Counted from the first letter of the stretch, positions 8,911-18,211 are shown. The stretch is 64,000 nt of DNA from Bacteroidota bacterium (GCA_023458215.1 JAEXAJ010000220.1:12447-76446), one strand, 5' to 3'. Translations and numbers: made by a program. The notes: a model not told the origin generated them from the letters alone.

Positions 8911-10947
8911 TTAGAATTCTAATAGTTTTTTGGCTGCCTCATAAATCTTATCGGCATTGGGTAGAATGGCACGCTCCAAGATCGTATTAAATCCAACCGG
9001 AGTAAAGGTAGAACCGACTCTCTCGACTGGTGCGTCCAAGTAACGGAACAAATCGGAACCGATACCGGCAGCTATTTCACCTCCAAACCCTCCGAACACC
9101 TTGTCTTCATGGACTACCAATGCTTTACCAGTCTTCTTTACAGACTCGTAAATCGTTTCTCTATCCAATGGAATCAGCGAACGAATGTCGATGACTTCTA
9201 CCTTCCACCCTTTCTCTTTCTCCAAACGCTCGGCTACATCGAGGCAGAAGTGCGTGGTATTGCCATAGGTGATGATACTGAGATCGGAACCTTCACGACG
9301 AATACGAGCTTTGCCAAACGGCACTTCAAAATCTTCGGGAACAATGGTAGCTGCCTCTACCGAATTATACAATGCTTTCGGTTCGAGGAACAACGTAAAT
9401 CCGCGAGAACGCATACTTGTCCGCAGCAATCCTGCCGCATCATCGGCAAAGGACGGACAAACAATCCGCGCACCGGGTAGTCCTGCCAAAGCACCTTCTA
9501 TATTCTGCGAGTGATAAAGTCCGCCACCGATATAACCACCGGAAGCCAGACGCAAAGTGACGTTGGGTACAAACTTTCCGTTGCTACGCCAATACTCGTG
9601 CGTACACTCCACATATTGTTCTACGGCAGGCCAGAAGTAATCGGCAAACTCGGCACCTTCTATCACCACGCGGATTTTAGGGTCGAAACGGCTCATGCCA
9701 TTGGCTGTACCTACGATGTAATCTTCGGCAATAGGCGCACTGAAAACTCGTTTGTCTCCAAACTCCTGCTGCATGCCTTTGGTTACGTTGAATACCCCAC
9801 CTTTATCTCTGTTAGCCACATCCTGCCCCCAAATAAAGGTGTTGGGATTATGACGAAATTCGGCTTTCAGCGTTTCGTTGATAGCGTTTACCAGGAACTT
9901 CTTTTCACCTTCGGTTTCGTTGTGCACGCCCTCCGTGTACTTCTTAGGTTCGTAAGGTTCGGGCAATACATAATCAAAGATACTCTTCGGATCAGGATCG
10001 GGAGCCGCGAGCGCTTTACGGTTGGCAACTGATAGTTCCTTCTTGGCTTTGTCTTCTATTTCAACCAGTTCCTCTTCGGTGAGACGTTTGTAACGCAACA
10101 GCATCCGGCGGAATTTCATCAAGGGGTCGGCATCCTTCACGTATGCCAATTCGGCTTCGTCCCGATAAAGAGTATGCTTGTCGGAGTTAGAGTGCGAACC
10201 GATACGCACACAATTGGCTTGCACAATCACCGGACAACGGTTTTCGATAGCCCATTCACGAGCTTCGGTCATTGCATTCATAGAGTCGAACACATCCTTA
10301 CCGTTGCAATGAATAATCCGCAGGTTCTTGAAACCGGAAAAGTTATCCGCTACTTTGCGGGCAGCGGTCTGGTCTTTCTTCGGTACAGAGATGCCATAGC
10401 CATTATCCTGCCATACAAAGATAACCGGCAAGCGTTCGAGGCTGGCACCATTGACGGCTTCGTAAACAAAACCTTCGGAGACGGCCGATTCGCCGTGCGA
10501 AGTGATGACAACGCCTTTGTGGTCGTAGTAATTCATAGCACGTGCCACGCCGGCGGCATGCAAATCGTGCGTACCCGTTGCCGAGGAGATGTTTTCGATA
10601 TGCCATTCCGGTTTAGCAAAGTGATCGGACATGTGGCGTCCGCCGCTACCGGGATCGGTAGCTTTGGAGATGCCGTTCAATATCAGTTCTTCTACCGTCA
10701 TACCGGCCGAAAGGGCGGTCAGCATATCGCGGTAGTAAGGGAAGAGGAAGTCTTCGCCACGGGTAAAGACCTGGCCGATGGCAAGTTGTATGCCATCGTG
10801 CCCGGCGTAGGGGGCATGATAGGACCAACCAAGGGATTGTAGCAGATAGGCAGGCGCTTTTTCATCAAGTGCACGCCCAAGGGTCATCAGGTAATACCAC
10901 TTCTTCAGGGTTTCGACGTCAGTGGTTTTAATATCATATTTCTTCAT
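8911..10947 (-). CDS. 2-oxoacid dehydrogenase E1, fused alpha and beta subunits
   Basis: Thiamine-diphosphate enzyme that decarboxylates a 2-oxoacid and passes the acyl group to the lipoyl arm of E2. Residues 1 to about 330 are the alpha-type half. Its TPP motif reads HGESAVSEG...QDNGYGIS, where GES replaces the usual GDG/GEG. From about 350 to 678 is the beta-type half (ANRDKGGVF, DYFWPAVEQ, VVHEDKVFGGFGGEIAAG). I place the start at the ATG at 10947; the frame also has an in-frame TTG at 10956. Fused E1 of about 680 residues is common in Bacteroidetes. The substrate (pyruvate, branched-chain or another 2-oxoacid) cannot be decided from the sequence. Confidence 0.92.
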   Translation of the reverse strand: MKKYDIKTTDVETLKKWYYLMTLGRALDEKAPAYLLQSLGWSYHAPYAGHDGIQLAIGQVFTRGEDFLFPYYRDMLTALSAGMTVEELILNGISKATDPGSGGRHMSDHFAKPEWHIENISSATGTHDLHAAGVARAMNYYDHKGVVITSHGESAVSEGFVYEAVNGASLERLPVIFVWQDNGYGISVPKKDQTAARKVADNFSGFKNLRIIHCNGKDVFDSMNAMTEAREWAIENRCPVIVQANCVRIGSHSNSDKHTLYRDEAELAYVKDADPLMKFRRMLLRYKRLTEEELVEIEDKAKKELSVANRKALAAPDPDPKSIFDYVLPEPYEPKKYTEGVHNETEGEKKFLVNAINETLKAEFRHNPNTFIWGQDVANRDKGGVFNVTKGMQQEFGDKRVFSAPIAEDYIVGTANGMSRFDPKIRVVIEGAEFADYFWPAVEQYVECTHEYWRSNGKFVPNVTLRLASGGYIGGGLYHSQNIEGALAGLPGARIVCPSFADDAAGLLRTSMRSRGFTLFLEPKALYNSVEAATIVPEDFEVPFGKARIRREGSDLSIITYGNTTHFCLDVAERLEKEKGWKVEVIDIRSLIPLDRETIYESVKKTGKALVVHEDKVFGGFGGEIAAGIGSDLFRYLDAPVERVGSTFTPVGFNTILERAILPNADKIYEAAKKLLEF

Positions 10948-10965
10948 AAGGGTCAAGGTATTTAT

Positions 10966-12312
10966 TTATTCGTTCCAGTTTTCCAGGTAATTCTTAATGA
11001 AATAGAGGAAGTTTCCTCCGAGAGAACCGTCCACAACACGATGGTCGTAAGACAATGACAGATACATCTTATGACGGATAGCAATCACATCTCCTTCGGG
11101 AGTTTCGATAACGGCGGGTTTCTTTTCGATAACGCCTACCCCAAGGATGGCTACTTGCGGCTGGTTGATAATAGGTGTACCGAACAGGGACTTGAATGTG
11201 CCGAAGTTAGTAATTGTAAAGGTGCCACCCGAAATGTCATCGCCGGTCAATTTGCCCACGCGTGCTTTGGCTGCCAGAGAATCAATGGCGATAGCCAGTC
11301 CGCTAAGGTTCAGACGGTCGGCATCGTGTACAACGGGAACAATCAGATTACCATCGTTCTGTGATACGGCTATACCGACATTGATATGCTTTTTATAAAG
11401 AATATTATACCCCTCGACCGACACATTCACCTGCGGATAAGCAACCAAGGCTTTCGCGGTAGCTTCGGTGATGGCAGGCATATACGTCAGTTTCACACCT
11501 TCGCGTTTTAGGAAGGCATCTTTGTGAGCTTCACGCCACTTCACCAGTCGGGTCATATCGACTTCTACCAAGGTCGTTACATGGGGAGAGGTATGCTTGG
11601 ACATCACCATGTGATCGGCTATCATCTTGCGCACCCGATCCATTTCTTTCACTTCGACACCTTCGGAAGAAGAAGTTACAGTAGCAGGTTTAGCAGGCTG
11701 TGGTGCGGGTTGCGGAACCGGTTGTGATACGGGCTGTTGTTTCGTACTTTCGACAGAAACCGGTTGCCCGACAGCCTTCGGAGTAGCCATACTTACATTT
11801 CCCTTCTGCTTTTGAGCAATGTAATGCTTCATATCTTTTTTGCTGAGACGGCCTTGATATCCGGTTCCGGGGATAGCATCCAGTTCTTCTTGCAGGATAT
11901 GAGCCTCACGTGCCAACTGAAGCACGACCGGCGAATACCATCGTTCTTCTTCTGTTTTAGCAGCTTTAGCCTGAGGGAGCTCCTGTGCCGGTGTTTCAGC
12001 AGCAGATGAAGAAGGGCTCTCTTTTTTCTCCTCAGAAGGAGTTGATACCGGAGCTTCTTCCTCCTCTTCATCGCCCATATTGACAATGGCTACTACGGTA
12101 CCCACAGCAACCGTGTCACCTTCACTAAATAAAATCTCCAGAATCTTACCGGCTACCGGAGAGGGAATCTCCGCACTCACTTTAGCTGTGTTTACTTCAA
12201 ACAGGACATCGTCTTCCTTTATGACGTCCCCTACCTTTACCGACCACGAAACGATGGTTCCTTCGGTTATGCTTTCGCCTAGTTTAGGCATCTTTATTTC
12301 AAATCTTGACAT
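10966..12312 (-). CDS. Dihydrolipoamide acyltransferase (E2) of the 2-oxoacid dehydrogenase
   Basis: Core acyltransferase of the complex, 448 residues. The order is a lipoyl domain (residues 1-76, lipoyl Lys44 in EVNTAKVSAEIPS), an acidic Ser/Ala linker, a peripheral-subunit-binding domain (SPVVLQLAREAHI, about 128-165), a Pro/Gln/Val linker, and a catalytic domain with the active-site motif SYDHRVVDG near the C-terminus. A single lipoyl domain and the overall length resemble branched-chain E2 enzymes. It lies between the lipoate ligase and E1, all on one strand. Confidence 0.93.
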   Translation of the reverse strand: MSRFEIKMPKLGESITEGTIVSWSVKVGDVIKEDDVLFEVNTAKVSAEIPSPVAGKILEILFSEGDTVAVGTVVAIVNMGDEEEEEAPVSTPSEEKKESPSSSAAETPAQELPQAKAAKTEEERWYSPVVLQLAREAHILQEELDAIPGTGYQGRLSKKDMKHYIAQKQKGNVSMATPKAVGQPVSVESTKQQPVSQPVPQPAPQPAKPATVTSSSEGVEVKEMDRVRKMIADHMVMSKHTSPHVTTLVEVDMTRLVKWREAHKDAFLKREGVKLTYMPAITEATAKALVAYPQVNVSVEGYNILYKKHINVGIAVSQNDGNLIVPVVHDADRLNLSGLAIAIDSLAAKARVGKLTGDDISGGTFTITNFGTFKSLFGTPIINQPQVAILGVGVIEKKPAVIETPEGDVIAIRHKMYLSLSYDHRVVDGSLGGNFLYFIKNYLENWNE

Positions 12313-12374
12313 ATAGTTAGGTTTTAAGTTATTCGTTTATGCTTAAACAAATAGTTAGATAATAAGGTTTTAAC

Positions 12375-13124
12375 TTACGTGAAAGTTAATACCGACTTAT
12401 TGTATATCCACTCGTCATTAGCATATTTCTCATTTTTCAAACGCTCAATGGCTTCCATATCTTTATGGGTAAAGCGGTAGGTCCGGTTCTCGTCATTTTC
12501 CAAAAAATAATGAAGTAGCAGGCGGACTACCCGTTTAACGGTAACGGGAGTAAGTAAATGCTCACAGATATTCGTCACTTCACTCCGCACAGAAGGCACC
12601 GCACGCACGGTCTGCGAACCGGGTATCAAGTTTTCAGAATCGGGATTGCCCTTTAAAGAAGCATTCAAAACATCAAGATCTGTTGAATAGAGCAAGGTAC
12701 AATGATACATCACACGGTTCTTATGAATGCACTGCGCACTACCCGAAATCTTTCGTCCATCGATATAAATCCCCATTCGTTTATCCGAATAAGCGGTGAT
12801 CCCCATTTGGTCGAGGAAGTCAATGGTTTGTTGCAAGTAATATTCAAAATCGGGTTGGTCTACGGTTTCTATAAAACTCAGGTTGATGTTACCCATGTCA
12901 TGATAAACCGCACCTCCACCCGAAAAGCGGCGTGCCAAAGCGATGCCCTTTTCCTGAAGGAAACGTTCGTCTACTTCGGATGGCACATGCTGGTGTTTAC
13001 CTATCACGACGCAGGGCTCCGACTGCCAAAGCATGAAATAGTTATCCCGTTTCTGTTTCAAAAGATATTCTTCTGCTGCCAGATTCCAATAGATATCCGT
13101 GCAGCGATTATCAATGCAGAACAT
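12375..13124 (-). CDS. lplA: Lipoate-protein ligase
   Basis: Attaches lipoate, through lipoyl-AMP, to E2 and related lipoyl domains. The 249-residue protein has the family motif RRFSGGGAVYHDMGNINLS near residue 70 and the downstream KISGSAQ motif with the catalytic Lys. It lacks the separate C-terminal accessory domain of E. coli LplA, as in other short ligases. The ATG at 13124 shares one base with the lpdA stop codon (TGATG), implying translational coupling; a GTG three bases earlier is an alternative. Its place inside the dehydrogenase operon suggests lipoylation on site for this complex. Confidence 0.92.
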   Translation of the reverse strand: MFCIDNRCTDIYWNLAAEEYLLKQKRDNYFMLWQSEPCVVIGKHQHVPSEVDERFLQEKGIALARRFSGGGAVYHDMGNINLSFIETVDQPDFEYYLQQTIDFLDQMGITAYSDKRMGIYIDGRKISGSAQCIHKNRVMYHCTLLYSTDLDVLNASLKGNPDSENLIPGSQTVRAVPSVRSEVTNICEHLLTPVTVKRVVRLLLHYFLENDENRTYRFTHKDMEAIERLKNEKYANDEWIYNKSVLTFT

Positions 13125-14473
13125 CACGAGAAAAGTATTTCGTGGAATATCTCGCCGACCGTGGGATGCGGAAAGACACTCTTTTGAAATTCCTCCACCG
13201 TATAGCCCTTTTGGACAGCAATGCCTGCCACTACAATGATTTCAGAAGCAGGATTGCCCAAGATATGACAACCGATCACGTGATCGTCATCATCCACAAT
13301 CAGTTTACAAAGACCGTTCACCGTTTCGTTTTCGGCTACAAACCGACCGGAATATACCATAGGGAGTTTCTGCACATGGTAGCTGATGCCGGCAGCTTTC
13401 AGTTCTTCTTCGGTCTTGCCCACTCCTGCCACTTCGGGATTGGTATATACTACACCGGGGATGCAATCGTAGTTTATCCGGTCTTCCACTTCCAAAATAT
13501 GGTTGACGGCAACTTCAGCTTCGCGGATAGCGGTATGCGCCAGCATGGAACGTCCTGTAATATCTCCGCAAGCATATACACGAGGATGAGAGGTTTGCAG
13601 ATGTTCATCCACTTTCACCCCGTTGCGCAGCAGTTCGATGTTCAGTTTATCCAGTCCCACCCGGCCAAGGTTTGCTTTGCGCCCCACGCTGACCAGCACT
13701 TTATCTGCCGCTACGAGCGAAGACTTTCCATCTTTCTCAATCGTCACTCCTTCTTTACTTACGGCAGTTACTCGGGTATTCAGGTCGAAGCGGATGCCTC
13801 GTTTCTGATATTCGGCACGTAGCATGGCACTGGTTTCTTTATCCATAGCGCCCAGTATTTCGGGCATCATTTCAATAACGCTGACCTGCACCCCCATACT
13901 ATTAAAGAAAGAGGCGAACTCCATGCCGATGACGCCTCCTCCAATAATGACGAGCGACCCGGGCAACTCGGTACTTTCCAAGGCCTCCTTGGAAGTCCAG
14001 TAATCCGTTTCAGACAAACCGGGTATGGGTGGAATAACCGTATCGGAACCGGTACAGACTAGCAGATAGGTCACTTCATACGTTTCGCCACCGGCTGAAA
14101 TATGGATATGAGCACCCTGCTCGCCTGTTATCACTGCTTCTTGTTCCACAATAGTAGCGCCGTAGGAGGTTACGGTCATCTTTACCCCTCCCGTCAGTTT
14201 CTTTACAATCTTATTCTTGCGGTCTATAATCTTCTTCATATCGAAGGCAGAACCCTCTGAAACAGAAATACCATATTTGGCGGCCCCTTTCATATTATCC
14301 CACAACTTGGCAGAATATAATAATGTTTTAGTCGGGATACACCCTTCATTCAAACAGACTCCACCAATGGCTTTCTTTTCAAACAAGACGGTTTTCAATC
14401 CGCCTGCGGCTGCCCGTTCGGCTGCCGTATATCCGGCGGGTCCACCGCCGATAATCGCTATATCATATATCAT
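13124..14473 (-). CDS. lpdA: Dihydrolipoyl dehydrogenase (E3)
   Basis: FAD enzyme that reoxidises dihydrolipoamide with NAD+. The 449-residue product shows FAD motif GGGPAGYTAAERAA, redox-active disulfide CLNEGCIPTK (Cys40, Cys45), NAD motif GGGVIGMEFASFF near residue 175, and the C-terminal active-site His in HPTVGEIFHE. It is first in the lpdA-lplA-E2-E1-fldA operon. Upstream, TTATTTTG on the minus strand near 14503-14510 is a one-mismatch -7 box. Confidence 0.96.
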   Translation of the reverse strand: MIYDIAIIGGGPAGYTAAERAAAGGLKTVLFEKKAIGGVCLNEGCIPTKTLLYSAKLWDNMKGAAKYGISVSEGSAFDMKKIIDRKNKIVKKLTGGVKMTVTSYGATIVEQEAVITGEQGAHIHISAGGETYEVTYLLVCTGSDTVIPPIPGLSETDYWTSKEALESTELPGSLVIIGGGVIGMEFASFFNSMGVQVSVIEMMPEILGAMDKETSAMLRAEYQKRGIRFDLNTRVTAVSKEGVTIEKDGKSSLVAADKVLVSVGRKANLGRVGLDKLNIELLRNGVKVDEHLQTSHPRVYACGDITGRSMLAHTAIREAEVAVNHILEVEDRINYDCIPGVVYTNPEVAGVGKTEEELKAAGISYHVQKLPMVYSGRFVAENETVNGLCKLIVDDDDHVIGCHILGNPASEIIVVAGIAVQKGYTVEEFQKSVFPHPTVGEIFHEILFS

Positions 14474-14622
14474 AACGCTAAGGTTTTAAGTTAATTATTA
14501 GGTTATAACAAAATAAGGAGTGGCAGAGTTCTCTTCTACCCTCTCAATTATTTCACATCAGGGCAACTGCATCAAAATGACATTCATATCGCTGATAGAA
14601 AAGAGCTAAACATAATATTTTT

Positions 14623-14707
14623 TTTTAGACATAAGAACAAAAGAACAGATTAGCTAAATGATAAAAACGATGTTTTCTAATTGGCTCTTTTGTTCTTCTG
14701 TCTAAAA
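14623..14707. repeat. Long imperfect inverted repeat
   Basis: Arms 14623-14644 and 14686-14707 (TTTTAGACA.AAGAACAAAAGA and its complement) match over 22 bases with one mismatch. The 41-base centre can extend the stem weakly (AGCTAA with TTGGCT). Its layout resembles the simple-repeat hairpins elsewhere in the window, but the GCGCAGC core is absent. Confidence 0.7.
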
Positions 14708-14800
14708 CTCCTCTGTCATTTATTCGTCAGACCTACCAAAGAAGGAAAGAAAGGCGTAATTTAAATACCTGATAATCAACATCAACATAATCCCACTCAT

Positions 14801-14907
14801 TTCCCAATAGGTGGGAACTATATTCCCATTACGATGGAAAGGCATTCCCATTACGACGGAACTATATTCCCATTATATTGGGAACTTAGTTCTATACCTA
14901 TGGGAAT
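14801..14907. repeat. 22-bp palindrome array A
   Basis: Five units start at 14801, 14823, 14845, 14867 and 14890, giving spacings of 22, 22, 22 and 23 bases. Each unit is a degenerate small palindrome of the type TTCCCA-n5/6-TGGGAA followed by a 4-6 base spacer such as CTATA. The array ends 64 bases before the -7 box of the LuxR gene. Confidence 0.85.
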
Positions 14908-14970
14908 TTAGCTCCAAGCCAACCGTATCAAAATAATATTTATATCTCTATAGAATTGAAATAAAATAAA

Positions 14971-14978
14971 TACCTTTG
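14971..14978 (+). promoter_or_regulatory. -7 box of the LuxR-type regulator gene
   Basis: TACCTTTG matches TAnnTTTG exactly and lies 34 bases before the start codon at 15012. Confidence 0.6.
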
Positions 14979-15011
14979 CAAACGTTCTACAAAGACCAAT
15001 GATTATATTCC

Positions 15012-15620
15012 ATGTCAACCCCTGAAATAGCCATTATCGACTCCAACACCCTATCCAGCCTTGGGTTACAGAATCTTTTGGAAGAGCTCATCCCCATGGC
15101 TACTATCCGTGCTTTCCACTCTTTTGCCGAGCTAATGGATGACACTCCCGACATGTACGCCCACTATTTCATCTCCTCTCAAATATACTTCGAGCATACC
15201 GCTTTCTTTCTGGAACGAAAGACTAAGACCATTGTACTGGCAGGTAGTGACAACCAACCGCAACTATCGGGAGTTCTTACCCTGAACATCTATCAAGACG
15301 AGAAATCTCTGGTAAAGAACATTTTGCAGTTGCATCAATACGGTCACCATCATGGACACCCGGGCAAGCAAGCCGCCGGACATCCGGAAGCTACGCCTCA
15401 TGCAGCGGCCGAGCACGACCTTTCCGCCCGTGAAATCGAAGTACTGGTTTTAGTAACCAAAGGTCTTATCAACAAAGAAATTGCCGACAAACTGAACATC
15501 AGCCTGACCACCGTCATCTCTCATCGCAAGAATATCACTGAGAAACTGGGCATCAAATCGGTATCGGGACTCACCATCTATGCCGTGATGCATGGCTATG
15601 TAGAGGCGGATAGAATTTGA
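15012..15620 (+). CDS. LuxR-family transcription regulator with degenerate receiver and His-rich linker
   Basis: DNA-binding regulator of 202 residues. The C-terminal third (about 136-200) is a clear LuxR/NarL helix-turn-helix: LSAREIEVLVLVTKGLINKE, then IADKLNISLTTVISHRKNI. The N-terminal half has the length of a receiver domain, but the acidic cluster and the phospho-acceptor Asp are not visible; the expected strand reads AHYFISSQIYF. Residues 108-135 join the halves and contain eight His (HQYGHHHGHPG... to ...AEH), a possible metal or haem ligand set. It lies just upstream of a TonB-dependent receptor on the same strand, so control of that receptor is a reasonable inference. Confidence 0.85.
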   Translation: MSTPEIAIIDSNTLSSLGLQNLLEELIPMATIRAFHSFAELMDDTPDMYAHYFISSQIYFEHTAFFLERKTKTIVLAGSDNQPQLSGVLTLNIYQDEKSLVKNILQLHQYGHHHGHPGKQAAGHPEATPHAAAEHDLSAREIEVLVLVTKGLINKEIADKLNISLTTVISHRKNITEKLGIKSVSGLTIYAVMHGYVEADRI

Positions 15621-15636
15621 ATCTGTAACCCAACAG

Positions 15637-15670
15637 CCCCGCAATATCCTCATAAATTAGGATTGCGGGG
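15637..15670 (+). terminator. Stable hairpin after the regulator gene
   Basis: CCCCGCAAT (15637-15645) pairs with ATTGCGGGG (15662-15670), with further pairing of CCT and AGG inside. There is no strong T-tract after it, so termination is likely but not certain. A near-consensus -7 box (TTACTTTG, 15686-15693) follows, so the receptor gene may have its own promoter. Confidence 0.55.
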
Positions 15671-15713
15671 ATAAGAGATTTCCCGTTACTTTGCAGACGA
15701 AACAAAAAAGCTT

Positions 15714-18128
15714 ATGAACAGATATAGATTTTTCGCCTTAGCTCTAACCCTTTTAACGACCGGTAATCTACTCGCCGAAGAAGCTGACACGCTGAAGATA
15801 GTAGATGTAGAAGAAATTCTAGTTATTGCAGCCCCCAAGGAAAACAAGAAACTGCGCGAGCAACCTGCTGCCGTCACCCTGGTTTCCCAACAGGACATGC
15901 AAGCCGCACAAGTAAATTCGATCAAGAACCTCACGGCCCTTGTACCCAACTTGTTTATTCCCGATTACGGTTCACGGCTCACTTCCGCCGTTTATATCCG
16001 TGGCATCGGTTCGCGTATCAACACTCCTTCCGTAGGACTGTATGTGGACAATATACCTTATATAGATAAGTCAGCCTTCGACTTCAACTACTCCGACATC
16101 GAGCGTATCGACGTCCTGCGGGGCCCCCAAGGCACGCTATATGGTCGTAATGCCATGGGTGGACTCATCAAAGTACACACCAAGTCCCCTTTTACCTATC
16201 AAGGCACCGACTTCCGCCTGGGAGCCGGTACACACAATGCCTATAATGCCTCGCTGACCCACTATCACCAAACATCCGAACGCTTTGCCTTCTCCACCGG
16301 AGGATTCTATGATTATCAGGGCGGTTTCTTCCGTAATGTGGTACGAAACAATGAGAAGGTAGACAAAGGACAATCGGCAGGCGGCCGTTTCCGTGGTATC
16401 TATCTGCCCACCGAAAACCTGAAACTGGACTTAAACCTCAGCTACGAATACAGCGACCAAGGCGGTTACCCTTATTTCTATATGGGCAAGCTGAATCCTG
16501 CCGAACAAAGCGAAGACCTCAAACCTTATATCGGCAAAATTGCCAACAATGAAGCAAGCAGCTATTACCGCAACCTGATGAATGCCGGACTAAACCTGGA
16601 GTACCAAGCCCAAAACTTCATCCTGAGTGCCGTTACGGGCTACCAGTTCCTAAAAGACCGCATGTTTATAGACCAGGATTTCACCCCGGCTGACATCTTC
16701 AACATCGAACAGAAACAGAAGATGAACACCCTCTCCGAAGAAATCGTCTTCAAATCCAAACCCAACCGCCGCTGGCAATGGACTACAGGTGCCTTCGGGT
16801 TCTACCAATGGCTGCACACCGACGGCCCGGTTGTGTTCCACAAAGAGGGCATCAACCAAGTGATTGAAGGAAATGCGAACAATGCATTCGACGAACTCGT
16901 AGCAGGCAACCCCAATATGCCTGCCATGCACATGGGCATCAGCAACCAAAGTCTGCGGGTAAGCGGAAGCTTTGAAACCCCGACCCTGAGCGGCGCCATC
17001 TTCCACCAATCCACTTTCAATGACTTGTTTGTAAAAGGATTGTCCGCCACAGTGGGGCTACGTTTGGATTATGAGAAAATTAAGATGGACTACAACTCAG
17101 CCGCCACGCCAACCGATTTCGATTTCACCGTATCGATGAACATGCCCGGCAGACCTCCTATGGTCATCAAAAACAAAGCACCGCTGCAAGGCAACGCCGC
17201 CTATCTAGGCAAAGAATCTACCGATTATGTACAGTTGCTGCCTAAATTCGCTTTGCAATATGAGTGGAAGAAGGGTAATAATGTCTATCTGACAGCAGCC
17301 CGCGGATATCGTTCGGGTGGTTACAACATCCAAATGTTCTCCGATCTTATTACCGGCGTGCTGAGCAACTCCATGATGGATGCCGTAGCCAAAGACGAAA
17401 GTTTCAAAATGATGGCAGACAGAATCAATGGCATGAAGAAAGACCTGCCCGACGTGCAGGAAGCTACCCGCTACAAACCCGAATATACCTGGAATTACGA
17501 GTTAGGCAGCCACCACACCCTGTGGGAAGGACGTCTGCTTGCCGATTTCTCCGTCTTCTACATGGATACCCGCGACCAGCAGATAGCCAAATTCGCCGAA
17601 AGCGGCCTGGGGCGTATCACCGTAAATGCCGGAAAAAGTCATAGTTACGGAGCGGAAGTCAGTCTGCGCGCGGCAATAACCGATGCCCTCATGCTGAATG
17701 CTTGCTACGGTTATACGTATGCCACTTTCAAGGATTATGTCACCAATGCCAAAGTGGACGGAGAATTGCAGCCGGTCAGCTACGACGGCCACTATGTGCC
17801 ATTCGTCCCCAAACACACGCTGAACTTAGGTGCGCAATACATCTTCCGCATCAACCCCGGACACCTGCTGGACCGCATCCAACTGAACGCCAACTACAGT
17901 GGTGCCGGACGTATCTACTGGACCGAAGAGAATACCGTCAGCCAATCCTTCTATGGCACCCTGAACGGACGCATCAGTTTCCAAAAAGGTCGTGGGCAGA
18001 TTGATTTTTGGGTACGCAATGCATTGGATAAAGAGTATGCAGCCTTCTACTTTGAAAGCATGGGCAACGGGTTCATGCAGAAAGGGCGTCCTGTACAGGC
18101 AGGGATAGAGCTGCGTTGCAGGTTCTAA
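15714..18128 (+). CDS. TonB-dependent outer-membrane receptor
   Basis: Energised outer-membrane importer, 804 residues, with a signal peptide (ALTLLTTGNLLAEE) and a short TonB-box-like segment near residues 25-40. The plug domain follows directly (QPAAVTLVSQQDM..., IRGIGSRINTPSVGLYVDN, VLRGPQGTLYGRNAMGG), then a 22-strand-type barrel ending in an aromatic residue (LRCRF). It has no carboxypeptidase-like or SusC extension and no SusD partner, so it looks like a siderophore, haem, metal or cofactor receptor rather than a glycan importer. The substrate is not evident. Confidence 0.93.
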   Translation: MNRYRFFALALTLLTTGNLLAEEADTLKIVDVEEILVIAAPKENKKLREQPAAVTLVSQQDMQAAQVNSIKNLTALVPNLFIPDYGSRLTSAVYIRGIGSRINTPSVGLYVDNIPYIDKSAFDFNYSDIERIDVLRGPQGTLYGRNAMGGLIKVHTKSPFTYQGTDFRLGAGTHNAYNASLTHYHQTSERFAFSTGGFYDYQGGFFRNVVRNNEKVDKGQSAGGRFRGIYLPTENLKLDLNLSYEYSDQGGYPYFYMGKLNPAEQSEDLKPYIGKIANNEASSYYRNLMNAGLNLEYQAQNFILSAVTGYQFLKDRMFIDQDFTPADIFNIEQKQKMNTLSEEIVFKSKPNRRWQWTTGAFGFYQWLHTDGPVVFHKEGINQVIEGNANNAFDELVAGNPNMPAMHMGISNQSLRVSGSFETPTLSGAIFHQSTFNDLFVKGLSATVGLRLDYEKIKMDYNSAATPTDFDFTVSMNMPGRPPMVIKNKAPLQGNAAYLGKESTDYVQLLPKFALQYEWKKGNNVYLTAARGYRSGGYNIQMFSDLITGVLSNSMMDAVAKDESFKMMADRINGMKKDLPDVQEATRYKPEYTWNYELGSHHTLWEGRLLADFSVFYMDTRDQQIAKFAESGLGRITVNAGKSHSYGAEVSLRAAITDALMLNACYGYTYATFKDYVTNAKVDGELQPVSYDGHYVPFVPKHTLNLGAQYIFRINPGHLLDRIQLNANYSGAGRIYWTEENTVSQSFYGTLNGRISFQKGRGQIDFWVRNALDKEYAAFYFESMGNGFMQKGRPVQAGIELRCRF

Positions 18129-18153
18129 GAGAATGGAGTAAACATTTCGTATA

Positions 18154-18161
18154 TATCTTTG
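18154..18161 (+). promoter_or_regulatory. -7 box upstream of the DUF3788 gene
   Basis: TATCTTTG matches TAnnTTTG exactly, 51 bases before the start codon at 18212. The surrounding sequence is very AT-rich. Confidence 0.5.
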
Positions 18162-18211
18162 CCTTTGACTAAAAAGTTATATATATTTGAAATATAAATG
18201 AAAGAGAATGT

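Larger units (their letters stand above)
14474..15011. other. 538-base divergent intergenic region between lpdA and the LuxR regulator
   Basis: No coding capacity seen. It contains a one-mismatch -7 box for lpdA, a long inverted repeat (14623-14707), a 22-bp palindrome array (14801-14907) and the regulator promoter (14971-14978). It is clearly more AT-rich than the flanking genes. Confidence 0.7.
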
